64,000 bases of DNA. Origin: Elusimicrobiota bacterium. Lineage in GTDB: Bacteria > Elusimicrobiota > Elusimicrobia > UBA1565 > JACRDR01. Positions within the stretch are counted from its first letter, which is position 1, and each line of letters starts with the position of its first letter. Shown here one piece after another: positions 26,953-34,965 of the stretch. The notes beneath the pieces are model-generated. The model saw only the letters and a program-made list of their open reading frames with translations. It ran no database searches and was not told the DNA's origin. The stretch spans positions 1-64,000 of the forward strand of contig JACQBA010000020.1 in assembly GCA_016194745.1 (NCBI GenBank), in the 5' to 3' direction. The position numbers and the translations under genes are program-made.

Positions 26953-28292
26953 CGCAGCGAGGCGTAGGCGACCGAGTCGAGCGCGCCGTCGCCGGTGAGC
27001 AGGGCCACGATCGTGCGCCGCTCCTTCCTCGTCTCGTGGCGGGCGGCGCGCTCGGCCGCGGCGGCCAAGGCGTGCGCGCTCTCGGGCGCCGGCAGGAACC
27101 CCTCGGCGCCCTGGTAGCGCAGGCCGGCGCGCAGCGCCTCGTCCTGCTCGACCGCGACCGCGTCGACGAGGCCGCGCTCGTGCATTAAAGACAGCGCCGG
27201 GTTCTTCCCGTGATAGCGCAGGCCGCCCGCGTGGTGCTTGGGGGGGAGACTCTCGTGGCCGAGCGTCTTCATGAGGAGGCGCGGCATGAGGCCGCCGAAA
27301 TCCTGAGGGTCCCACCGGTAGTCGCCTTTCGTCAGGACGGGGATGTTCGCCGACTCGGCCGCGACGAAGTCGGGGCCGCGGCCCGCGAGCTTGTCCGCGA
27401 CGAACGGCGCGACCAAGCCGCAGAAGTTGCTGCCGCCTCCGACGCAGGCGACGAGCGCGTCGGGCGCGACGCCGAGGGACGCGGCTTGGCGAACGACCTC
27501 CTCGCCGATCACGCTCTGATGGAGCGCCGCGTAGTAGGACATGCAGCCGAGGGCGAGGCCCGTCCCGCCGCCGACCAAGCCGAACGCCTCGGACATGCCG
27601 ATCCCGAGGCTCCCCGGGTGCGCGGGGTCGCGCGCCAGCTCGCGCCGGCCGACGGGGGTGAGTCGGCTCGGAGAGGAGTGGACCCGCGCGCCGCGTCCCC
27701 GCATCAGCTCGACGCGCCCCGCCTTGTCGCGGTAGCTCTGCGCCGTCATGAACACCGTCGCCTCGAGGCCGAGCGCTTCGGCCGCGATCGCGACCGAGAC
27801 GCCCCATTGGCCGGCTCCGGTATCGGTGACGACGCCCGTCTTGCCGTCCTGCTTGAGGTAGTAGGCTTGGGCGATCGAGGTGTTCATCTTGTGGCTGCCG
27901 CCCGGGTTCTTCGACTCGTCCTTGATCCACAGCTGGGCGTGCTCGAGCCGCTTCTTGCCGAGCCCGCGCGCGACGAGCCGCTCGAAGCCCTCGGCGCGGA
28001 AGAACGGGGTCGGGCGGTAGGTGCGGTAGAAGGAGAGGACCGTCTCCGGGATCTCGATGACGGGATCCGTCCCGTAGCGGCCTTCGAGGCGCTCGATGCG
28101 GGCGGCCTCGGTCGAGGTGACGCGCGCGAGTTCTTTGAGCGAGACGGGACGCATCCCGCGCGCCGTCTTCTTGGAGGGAACGGGCAGGTCGAGCCCCGCG
28201 CGGCGCATATCGGCGAGAAAGTTCCGCCACGCGGTCGGGACGCGGACGCCGCCCTTGGCGGGCGACTTTATTGGAGCGAGGGTTTGTGCCAT
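26949..28292 (-). CDS. TrpB2-type PLP enzyme (tryptophan synthase beta-like)
   Basis: A 447-residue fold-type II PLP enzyme. KNPGGSHKMNTS contains the PLP-binding lysine. TGAGQWGVSVA and CVGGGSNFCG are the TrpB glycine loops that hold substrate and phosphate. The ~100-residue N-terminal extension and total length match the TrpB2 branch, which works without TrpA and condenses indole or other nucleophiles with serine. It overlaps the upstream HemN-like gene by 25 nt, so the two are an operon, and converges with the first AsnB-like gene. It could make an unusual amino acid for the surrounding pathway, or simply salvage indole. No other trp gene is nearby. Confidence 0.85.
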   Translation of the reverse strand: MAQTLAPIKSPAKGGVRVPTAWRNFLADMRRAGLDLPVPSKKTARGMRPVSLKELARVTSTEAARIERLEGRYGTDPVIEIPETVLSFYRTYRPTPFFRAEGFERLVARGLGKKRLEHAQLWIKDESKNPGGSHKMNTSIAQAYYLKQDGKTGVVTDTGAGQWGVSVAIAAEALGLEATVFMTAQSYRDKAGRVELMRGRGARVHSSPSRLTPVGRRELARDPAHPGSLGIGMSEAFGLVGGGTGLALGCMSYYAALHQSVIGEEVVRQAASLGVAPDALVACVGGGSNFCGLVAPFVADKLAGRGPDFVAAESANIPVLTKGDYRWDPQDFGGLMPRLLMKTLGHESLPPKHHAGGLRYHGKNPALSLMHERGLVDAVAVEQDEALRAGLRYQGAEGFLPAPESAHALAAAAERAARHETRKERRTIVALLTGDGALDSVAYASLR

Positions 28293-29692
28293 TCCTTGAA
28301 CCGTTGCCTCTCGTCCTCGCCGAGCGCGACATGGCCCGCGACGGCGTCCTGGAATACCAGGGCGCGATCGGTCAGGCGGTAGGCGTCCGCCGCCCGCTCG
28401 ACCAGCCCTTCCCGCTCGCAGGCCCGGAGCTTCTCGGCCATCTCGTCGCAGACGGCTCGCGGCTCGCCTTCGAGGACGGACGCCGGCACGCCGCCTTGTC
28501 TGAGTCCGAAGAGCACCGCGCGCCGCGCGCGCTGCTCGGCCGTGACCCGCGCTCCGCTCGCGATGCCCCAGCCCGTCTTACCCACGCGCGCGAAGTACTC
28601 GGCCAGGTTCGTCGAGTTCCGGTAGGCGAAATCGTTGATGAGCCCGCGCGAGGAGACGCCGAAGCCGACGAGGAGCCCGCCCGCGGGGTCGACGTTGTTC
28701 TTCGTGTAGCGCCGGCGGTCGCTCGAGCGGCGGTACATCCCGTGGCCGAGGCGCCCCTCGTAGCCGAGCGCGCTCAGCGCCTCGTGGACCTGCGCCCGCG
28801 TCGAATAGACGGCGCGCGCCTCGTGCGGATGGCGGCGCATCCTCTCGCGCAGCGGGGTCTCGTTGAGCTGGTAGAGCTGGTTCCAGCTGATCGAGTCGGG
28901 GCGCAGCTCGGCGATCATCTCCACGTCGCGCCAGATGTCGTCACGCGTCTGGCCCGGGAAGCCGAAGATAAGGTCGACGTTCACGACCTCGGCGCCCGAG
29001 TTCGACAGGATGCGGATCGCGCGCGCCGCCTGTTCGATCGAATGCTTGCGCCCGAAGCTGTCGAGGAGCTTCTGGCTCATCGTCTGCACGCCCAGGCTGA
29101 AGCGGTTGACGCCCGCGCGGACGACGGCCTCGGCCTTCGCCGCGTCGACCGTGTCGGGGCTGGCCTCCAAGGTCCACTCGAGGTCTTTCGCGAGGGAGAC
29201 GCGCTCGCGCAGAGTCTCGGCCAGGCGCACGAGCCGCTCCGTCTCGAGGAGCGTCGGCGTCCCGCCGCCGATGTAGATCGAGCGGATCTCCGACCCGGCG
29301 AGCCATGGTTGCGCCGCGTCAAGCTCCGTCTCGAGCGCCGACATGTAGCGCGAGACGAGGGCGTCTTCGCGGGACGTCGTCGTCGGGATCGGGCAGAACG
29401 AGCAGGTGTAGGGACAAAATGGAAGGTGCACATAAAGCCCGCCGATCGCGGGGGGCGCGTGTCCGAGCAGCGCGGGCCCCGTCGTCTCCGCAAGCGGCGG
29501 CAGGAAATCGCGGCGGGGGTATTGGAGGAAGGAGTGATACTCGAGCGGATCGAGCTCGACGCCCGCCCCCTCGAGGCGCTCGAACTCGAAAGTCTCGAAC
29601 GCGGCCGCCGCGCGGGCGTCGACGCGCTTTCGGAACGCCTCGTCCGCCTTGGGCGAGGCGGGTTCCCCGAGGAGCCGCGAGAGCAGTTTCAT
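28268..29692 (-). CDS. HemN/HemW-like radical SAM protein, specialised paralogue
   Basis: The 474-residue product has cluster motif CPYTCSFC near residue 90 in GGLYVHLPFCPYTC, SIYIGGGTPTLLE, SLGVQTMSQ and VNVDLIFGFPGQT, all in the order seen in HemN-type proteins, plus a C-terminal HemN winged-helix part. A true HemW is present at 60805, so this copy likely does something else. HemN-like class C radical SAM methyltransferases act in natural-product pathways. An N-terminal extension of ~80 residues precedes the barrel. ATG 29692 is chosen over upstream starts that would run across the divergent promoter. In an operon with the TrpB2-like gene. Confidence 0.8.
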   Translation of the reverse strand: MKLLSRLLGEPASPKADEAFRKRVDARAAAAFETFEFERLEGAGVELDPLEYHSFLQYPRRDFLPPLAETTGPALLGHAPPAIGGLYVHLPFCPYTCSFCPIPTTTSREDALVSRYMSALETELDAAQPWLAGSEIRSIYIGGGTPTLLETERLVRLAETLRERVSLAKDLEWTLEASPDTVDAAKAEAVVRAGVNRFSLGVQTMSQKLLDSFGRKHSIEQAARAIRILSNSGAEVVNVDLIFGFPGQTRDDIWRDVEMIAELRPDSISWNQLYQLNETPLRERMRRHPHEARAVYSTRAQVHEALSALGYEGRLGHGMYRRSSDRRRYTKNNVDPAGGLLVGFGVSSRGLINDFAYRNSTNLAEYFARVGKTGWGIASGARVTAEQRARRAVLFGLRQGGVPASVLEGEPRAVCDEMAEKLRACEREGLVERAADAYRLTDRALVFQDAVAGHVALGEDERQRFKEWHKPSLQ

Positions 29693-29704
29693 CGTACGCG
29701 TACG
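29693..29704. repeat. 12-bp perfect palindrome
   Basis: CGTACGCGTACG is its own reverse complement and sits directly against the start codon of the HemN-like gene, 22 bases from the -10 box of the divergent AsnB-like gene. It could be a regulator site for both, but such short GC-rich palindromes also occur by chance. Confidence 0.3.
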
Positions 29705-29726
29705 AGGATACCAAATCCTAAACTTG

Positions 29727-29732
29727 TATAAT
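29727..29732 (+). promoter_or_regulatory. -10 box (TATAAT) 6 nt before ATG of AsnB-like copy 2
   Basis: A perfect TATAAT, six bases, then ATG at 29739. No recognisable -35 box at the proper distance, suggesting activator help or an extended -10 (preceded by TTG). Confidence 0.6.
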
Positions 29733-29738
29733 CCGCCG

Positions 29739-31463
29739 ATGAGCGCGGAGCGGGTCGCCCCGACGGAGCGCGTCGGCTCGGCGGAAGGGCTGGCGGCGGA
29801 TCTGATCGGCTCCTGGTCGCCGACCGACGCTCTCGGCGCTTCCCCGTTCTCCGCAGGACACATCTCCGATGACGGCGCGTCCGCGCTCGCGGGCTATGCG
29901 CTCCCCGGCGGCGGCGAGCGGCCCGACGGACACTACGTCCGGGCCCGCGTCGACGCGGCTCGCGGCGAGCTCACGCTCTATCGCGAGCACGGAGGCGGCG
30001 AGCGCCTCTACTTTACGCAAGTCGGCGGCCGGCTCCATTTCTCGAGTTCCCTCAAGGCGCTTCTGTCGCTGGACGGGCGCACTCCGCCCCTGGACACCGA
30101 AGCCGCGGCCGAGCGCGCGCTCGCGGAGCTCGTCTTGTTCGGAGACCGCACGGCCTGCGCGGGCGTACGCGAGGTGCTGCCCGGGCACGAGCTGACGGCG
30201 AACGCGAAAGGCGTTTCTCAACGATGGGCGTGCGGCGACCTCCTGCGCGGCGAGGAAGGCGACGTGAAGGCGTTGGCGCGCCGCCTCAAGGACCGGCTGC
30301 GCGAGGACGTGGCGCGGCTTGTCTCGGACGACGGGCAGGCGGCCGTGGCGCTATCCGGCGGGATCGACTCCTCCGCGATCGCCGCGCTCGCGGTCGACGC
30401 GGTGGGCGCCAAGAACGTCCACGCCTTCACCTTCGTCTACGACGACCCCGCGCATCCCTCCGAGCTCCCGCACGCCGAACGCGTCTGCAAGGAACTCGGC
30501 ATCCGCGACCATCGGGTGATCAAGATCGCCTTCGATGACTTCATCGCCACACTCCCGGAGGCCGTCTGGCTCGCTGAGGACGCCGCGTACTGGAAGCGCT
30601 CCTACGCGGTGCTGCTCGCCCGGGCGGTCAAGAATGCCGGGTTCGGCACGGTGCTGACCGGATTTGGGATCGGGTCGCACATGTCGACCTTGGAGGAGAT
30701 CGGCCGCGCCCTCGAGTGGCCGCTCCCGACCGGACTCCTCGCCAAGCACTGGAGCCGCAGGCTCGGCAAGGTCCCGGACTCGGCCGATCCGCTCGGCCGC
30801 CTCCATCCCGGCCTCGCGGCGCCGCATTACCGCCTCTTCTATCCGATCGTCGGCGTGCTCAAGCACCGCGGCCTCTTGAGCGACGTCTCGGGGCTATTTC
30901 CGCAGGGCGCGGGAGCCCTCGCCGAACAGCTCCTCGCGTCGGAGCGCGTCGCCGCCGAGCTTCGCGGTATCGAGGAGCTGCCGCTCGGCGAGGCGCTCCA
31001 GCGGCAGGCGTTCGTCCACATGGCCTCGTGCGTCGACATCGCGCGCTGCGAGAAGGTGTTTAGGACGCTCGGCGTGCGCTGGGGCGGCCCGGCGCATTTC
31101 GCTAGGACGCTCCCGCTCGCCTATTTTCCGGCGAAGACCGGCGCCGGCGGCCCTTCGATGCGCCCCGGCAAGCTTCTGCTGCGCGAGGCGATGCGCGGCG
31201 TCCTGCCCGAGTCGATCGTCGCGCGCAAGAAATATTGGCCGCACCCGATCGGCTCCGACGCCTGGCGCAAGAAGGCTCTCGAGCGCATGCGGGCCGCGTC
31301 GGGACCGGCGATCGAGGAGCTCCGCGGCTTGTGGGGCTCGCCCGCGGTCGACGCCGCGCTCGCGCATTCTCCCGAAGGCATCGTGCCCCTCGCGTTCTGG
31401 AAGACGGCGTTCCTAGACCGCGTTGCCTCCTCCCGCGCGCCCGAGTGGTCGGAGCTGAGCTGA
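29739..31463 (+). CDS. Asparagine synthetase-like enzyme, copy 2
   Basis: A 574-residue paralogue of the enzyme at 25165. The N-terminal domain keeps GHYVRARVDAARGELTLYR and VREVLPGHEL but has no cysteine near the start, so it cannot hydrolyse glutamine. The ATP site SGGIDS is at residues 206-211, followed by AFTFVYDDPAHPSE. The AsnB loop GDGxDE is replaced by TGFGIGSHMS. KLLLREAMRGVLPESIV with RKKYWPHP is the conserved C-terminal lysine/arginine stretch. It heads an operon with AsnB-like copy 3 and an ABC exporter. Substrate unknown; ATP-dependent amide or ester bond formation is the expected chemistry. Confidence 0.8.
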   Translation: MSAERVAPTERVGSAEGLAADLIGSWSPTDALGASPFSAGHISDDGASALAGYALPGGGERPDGHYVRARVDAARGELTLYREHGGGERLYFTQVGGRLHFSSSLKALLSLDGRTPPLDTEAAAERALAELVLFGDRTACAGVREVLPGHELTANAKGVSQRWACGDLLRGEEGDVKALARRLKDRLREDVARLVSDDGQAAVALSGGIDSSAIAALAVDAVGAKNVHAFTFVYDDPAHPSELPHAERVCKELGIRDHRVIKIAFDDFIATLPEAVWLAEDAAYWKRSYAVLLARAVKNAGFGTVLTGFGIGSHMSTLEEIGRALEWPLPTGLLAKHWSRRLGKVPDSADPLGRLHPGLAAPHYRLFYPIVGVLKHRGLLSDVSGLFPQGAGALAEQLLASERVAAELRGIEELPLGEALQRQAFVHMASCVDIARCEKVFRTLGVRWGGPAHFARTLPLAYFPAKTGAGGPSMRPGKLLLREAMRGVLPESIVARKKYWPHPIGSDAWRKKALERMRAASGPAIEELRGLWGSPAVDAALAHSPEGIVPLAFWKTAFLDRVASSRAPEWSELS

Positions 31464-31465
31464 GC

Positions 31466-33280
31466 ATGGCGCTTTGCGGGGCATGGGCGGTCGATGGAGG
31501 GGAGCTCGAGCGGCTCCTCCCGTTCGAGGTCCGCGCCGCGATGCTCGCCGCGGCCGGCGCCAAGCCGGGCGCTCTCGAGGAACGATTGAGCGGGCCCCTG
31601 TGGCTCGTGGCGGACGCGGGACGCCTTGCGCAGGACGCGGATTCGGCGCTCGCCGTCGAGGGATTTCTCCCGGCTTTCGAGGGACCGGCGCTTGGTGGGC
31701 TACTCAAGAGCCTCGCGCGCGACCCGGAGCTCGGCCTTTCCTTCGACGGGCACTACGCGCTGGCGCACGCCGACGTGGCGCGCGGGCGGCTGCGCCTCTT
31801 CAGCGACCTCTCGGCCTCCGAGCCGATCTACTACGCCCGCGCGGGCGGCCTCGTCTTGTTCTCGACGTCGGCGCGCATCCTCCTCGCGCATCCGGCGCTC
31901 CCGCGCGGCGCCGATCCGGACACCGTCCTCGAGCACGGACTGCTCGGGATCACTCTCTTCGGGGACGCGTCGCCCTTCGCGGGCGTGCGGCAGGTGCTGC
32001 CGGGGCATCGCGTCGACGTGACGAGGGCGGGCATCGAGGCGAAATGGCACAGCCCGCAGACGTTCGATCCGGTCGCCGGGTCCGACGCGGAGCTGGCCGA
32101 CCGCCTGTGGCGCGGGCTCGTCGCGGGTGTCCAACACTCGCTCGGCCGGACGGATGAGGCCGTCGTCTCGCTTTCGGGAGGCGTCGACTCCGCCGCGATC
32201 GCGGCGGCGCTCGCACATGTCCTCGGCCCGGACAAGGTCCACGCGTTCACCTACTCCTTCGAAGGCATCCCCGAGTCCTCGGAGCTGCGCGAGGCGCGGG
32301 CGACTTGCCGCCGGCTCGGCATCCGGCGGCACACGGAGGTCTCGTTCACTCGGGAAGATATGCGCGCCGCGGCCCCGGAGGCGATCGGTTTTCAAGAGCG
32401 AGTCGCGAGCTGGGGGATGTCGTCGCTCGAGCTCTTGGTCGCCCGGGCGATCGCCGCGCGCGGGTACTCGTCCTACTTCAGCGGCACCGGCATCGGCGGG
32501 CTCCAGACGTACTTTCAAGAGATCGCGGAAGGCTGGCGCGCCGCGCCGGGGCTCATGGAGTTCTATTGGAAGCGCGCCTGCCGGGACCACCGCAGCCGCT
32601 GGAAAGTCCTCTCCTCGCTCCATCCCGCGCTCGACACGCGCTCGATCATGATGCCGACGCGATTTATCCCGGTCCTGTGCGTCTTAAAGTACAACGGGGT
32701 GATCGAGTCGCTCGCCGGCTACTTCCCGGGCGCGCTCGACTCGGTCGCGGTGGACATCTCGGAGCGTCCGCGCGTGCGCGAGGCGATCGAGCGCACGCGC
32801 GCGCTTCCCTTGGAGCGGCAGCTCCAGTTCCACGGCTACGTGAACCTCCACGTTTACGACGACCGCGGGCGCAAGGACAAGATCTCGCGCCTGGCGGGGG
32901 CGAGGAAGATCTCCCCGTTCTATTTTCCGGCCTGCTGGCCGCTCGCGGCGCTGCCGAGGCTGGACCGCCCGGGATTTCGGGACGCGCGCCGCTGGCACAA
33001 GTCGGGCAAGCGCATCCTGCGCGAGGCGATGCGCACGCGGCTTCCCGAGGAGGTCGTGTTCCGCCGCAAGGTCAAAGGCGAGAACGGGCCTCCGGAGAAA
33101 TGGCATATCCCGATCGCCCGGGAGTGGGAACCCTCCCTCGCCGCGTCGATCGGCGCGCTCGAGCCCCTGTTCGGCGGACGCTGGCGGGACCTGCGTCCCT
33201 ATTTCGACTCGCACCTTCTCCCGCTCGCCCAGTGGCACTCGATCTTCTACGAGCGCCGCCCCGAGCCGGTGTCCGCCTGA
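31466..33280 (+). CDS. Asparagine synthetase-like enzyme, copy 3
   Basis: The 604-residue product starts MALCGAW, so the cysteine is residue 4, not 2, and the glutaminase is probably inactive. The middle has SDLSASEPIYYAR and VRQVLPGHRVDV. The PP-loop SGGVDS is at 237-242; SGTGIGGLQTYF replaces the usual GDGxDE loop; KRILREAMRTRLPEEVVFRRK is the conserved C-terminal block. It starts 2 nt after the previous stop and overlaps the ABC transporter by 1 nt, so copies 2 and 3 and the exporter form one operon. Sequence drift between the three copies suggests distinct substrates rather than recent duplication. Confidence 0.8.
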   Translation: MALCGAWAVDGGELERLLPFEVRAAMLAAAGAKPGALEERLSGPLWLVADAGRLAQDADSALAVEGFLPAFEGPALGGLLKSLARDPELGLSFDGHYALAHADVARGRLRLFSDLSASEPIYYARAGGLVLFSTSARILLAHPALPRGADPDTVLEHGLLGITLFGDASPFAGVRQVLPGHRVDVTRAGIEAKWHSPQTFDPVAGSDAELADRLWRGLVAGVQHSLGRTDEAVVSLSGGVDSAAIAAALAHVLGPDKVHAFTYSFEGIPESSELREARATCRRLGIRRHTEVSFTREDMRAAAPEAIGFQERVASWGMSSLELLVARAIAARGYSSYFSGTGIGGLQTYFQEIAEGWRAAPGLMEFYWKRACRDHRSRWKVLSSLHPALDTRSIMMPTRFIPVLCVLKYNGVIESLAGYFPGALDSVAVDISERPRVREAIERTRALPLERQLQFHGYVNLHVYDDRGRKDKISRLAGARKISPFYFPACWPLAALPRLDRPGFRDARRWHKSGKRILREAMRTRLPEEVVFRRKVKGENGPPEKWHIPIAREWEPSLAASIGALEPLFGGRWRDLRPYFDSHLLPLAQWHSIFYERRPEPVSA

Positions 33281-34965
33281 TGGAAAGCGCGATCCGAGGC
33301 CTCCTCGGAGTCGGCGCGGCGGAGCTCCGCCTCCTTTCCGACGCGTTCAAGCGGAGCGGGCAAAGCCTGCGGGGACTTTGGGCGCTCAGCCTCGCGGCCG
33401 CGGCCTTGGACGCGGTCGGCGTCATCACCATCGTGCCCTTGGCCGAGGCGCTGCTCGGCGTATCGCCCGCGCTGTCTAAGTGGTGCTTCATCCTCGGCGC
33501 GCTCGTCGTGCTGCGCGCCGTCGCGCTGCTCGCCCACGCGCGGCTCTCGGCGCGCGCGAGCGCGGCGGCGATGCACGAGACGAAGCTCGCCGTCCTCAAG
33601 GCGTACTGCGCCTCGCCGGACGCGGCGTTTCTGGACGCGAGGCGCGGGAAGGTCGCCCAGCGCGTGTCGCGGAGCTCCCACAGCGCCGGGACGATCGTGC
33701 TGCGCCTGCCGCAGCTCGCGTCCGAGTCGGTGCGCGCGGCGGCGCTGACGGGGCTCATGCTCTGGATGGACGTGCGCGTGGCGGGGGCGATCTTGGTCGC
33801 GGGCGCGGCGCTGTGGACCCTATTTAGCCGCCTCCTCTCGCCCAAGGCGTATGCCTTCGCGCGGGACCGCTCGTCGGCCGAGGCGGAGCAGAACGCATTA
33901 CTTGCCGAGATCGTCCAAGGCACCCGGCAGATCCGCTTGGCCGGTGCGCTCGATCCGTGGCTAGAACGCTTTCGGGACGCGAGCCTCTCATTTTCACGCC
34001 GCCACGCCGACGACATGGCGCTCCAGGCCTTGCCGCGAATCTGGTTCGAGGCGGGCGCGGCGCTCGTCGTGCTCGGGTGGATGCTCGCGGCCGCCTGGCG
34101 GCACGCCTCGTACGCCGATTTCAGACTGCCCGTCTTGGCCGCGATCGGCGCCGGGTCGGCCAAGCTCCTGCCGTGCCTCGCCTCCGTCGCGCGCTGCCGG
34201 CTCGAGATCCTCGCCTCGCTCCCCGACGCGGAGTCGCTCGAGGCGTTCCTCAAGGCGCATCCTCCGGCGGCCAATCCGGGCGTGCGCCCGTTCGAGGGGC
34301 TGCGGAGCGGCTTGCGGTTGGAAGGGGTGAGCTTCTCCTACCCCGGCCGGGGGCAGGTCCTTGGGGGCGTCGATCTCGACATCCCGGCCGGAAGCCGCGC
34401 GGTGCTGGTCGGCCCGTACGGTTCGGGCAAGACGACGATCCTCAGCCTTCTCTTGGGATCGAACGCCCCGAGCGCCGGCCGCGTGCTCGTGGACGGGGCA
34501 CCTTTGAGCGAGTACGACCTGCGCACGTGGTGGCGGCAGGTCGGCGTCGTCTCGCAGGACGCGTTCCTCGTCCACGGCACCGTTGAGCAGAACATCACGC
34601 TCGGCCGGGAAGGTTTCTCGCGCGCGGCGGTCGAATCCGCGGCCGCGTCGGTGGGCGCTCAAGATTTCATAGCGTCGCTGCCGCAGGGCTACGACACCGT
34701 GGTGGGCGAGTCGGGCATGAAGCTCTCCGGCGGCCAGCGCCAGCAGCTGATCTTGGCCCGGGCGCTCCTCGGCGATCCTAAGGTGCTCGTTTTGGACGAA
34801 CCCGCCACGGGCCTCGACGCGGAGGCGCAGGCGCGCTTCGCGAGCCTTCTTCGAGAAGTCTCCGCCGGGCGCACCGTCGTCGTCGCCGCGCACGGGCCGG
34901 AGTGGGCCGCGTGGGCCGACGCCTGCTTCACTCTCGAGGATGGGCGCCTCAAGCAGCCGGCTTAG
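33280..34965 (+). CDS. ABC exporter, fused membrane and ATPase domains
   Basis: The 561-residue half-transporter has six membrane helices in the first ~300 residues and a nucleotide-binding domain. Walker A is GPYGSGKTT (378-386), the Q-loop VVSQDAFLVHGTVEQNI, the signature LSGGQ (from 482) and Walker B VLVLDEPATGLD. The switch region reads VVVAAHGPEWAAW, so the usual H-loop TH is retained as AH. Family members form homodimers that export lipids, peptides or drugs. Co-translation with two AsnB-like enzymes suggests it exports their product, as lasso peptide D proteins do. No C39 peptidase domain is present. The end overlaps the convergent copper protein gene by 4 nt. Confidence 0.85.
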   Translation: MESAIRGLLGVGAAELRLLSDAFKRSGQSLRGLWALSLAAAALDAVGVITIVPLAEALLGVSPALSKWCFILGALVVLRAVALLAHARLSARASAAAMHETKLAVLKAYCASPDAAFLDARRGKVAQRVSRSSHSAGTIVLRLPQLASESVRAAALTGLMLWMDVRVAGAILVAGAALWTLFSRLLSPKAYAFARDRSSAEAEQNALLAEIVQGTRQIRLAGALDPWLERFRDASLSFSRRHADDMALQALPRIWFEAGAALVVLGWMLAAAWRHASYADFRLPVLAAIGAGSAKLLPCLASVARCRLEILASLPDAESLEAFLKAHPPAANPGVRPFEGLRSGLRLEGVSFSYPGRGQVLGGVDLDIPAGSRAVLVGPYGSGKTTILSLLLGSNAPSAGRVLVDGAPLSEYDLRTWWRQVGVVSQDAFLVHGTVEQNITLGREGFSRAAVESAAASVGAQDFIASLPQGYDTVVGESGMKLSGGQRQQLILARALLGDPKVLVLDEPATGLDAEAQARFASLLREVSAGRTVVVAAHGPEWAAWADACFTLEDGRLKQPA

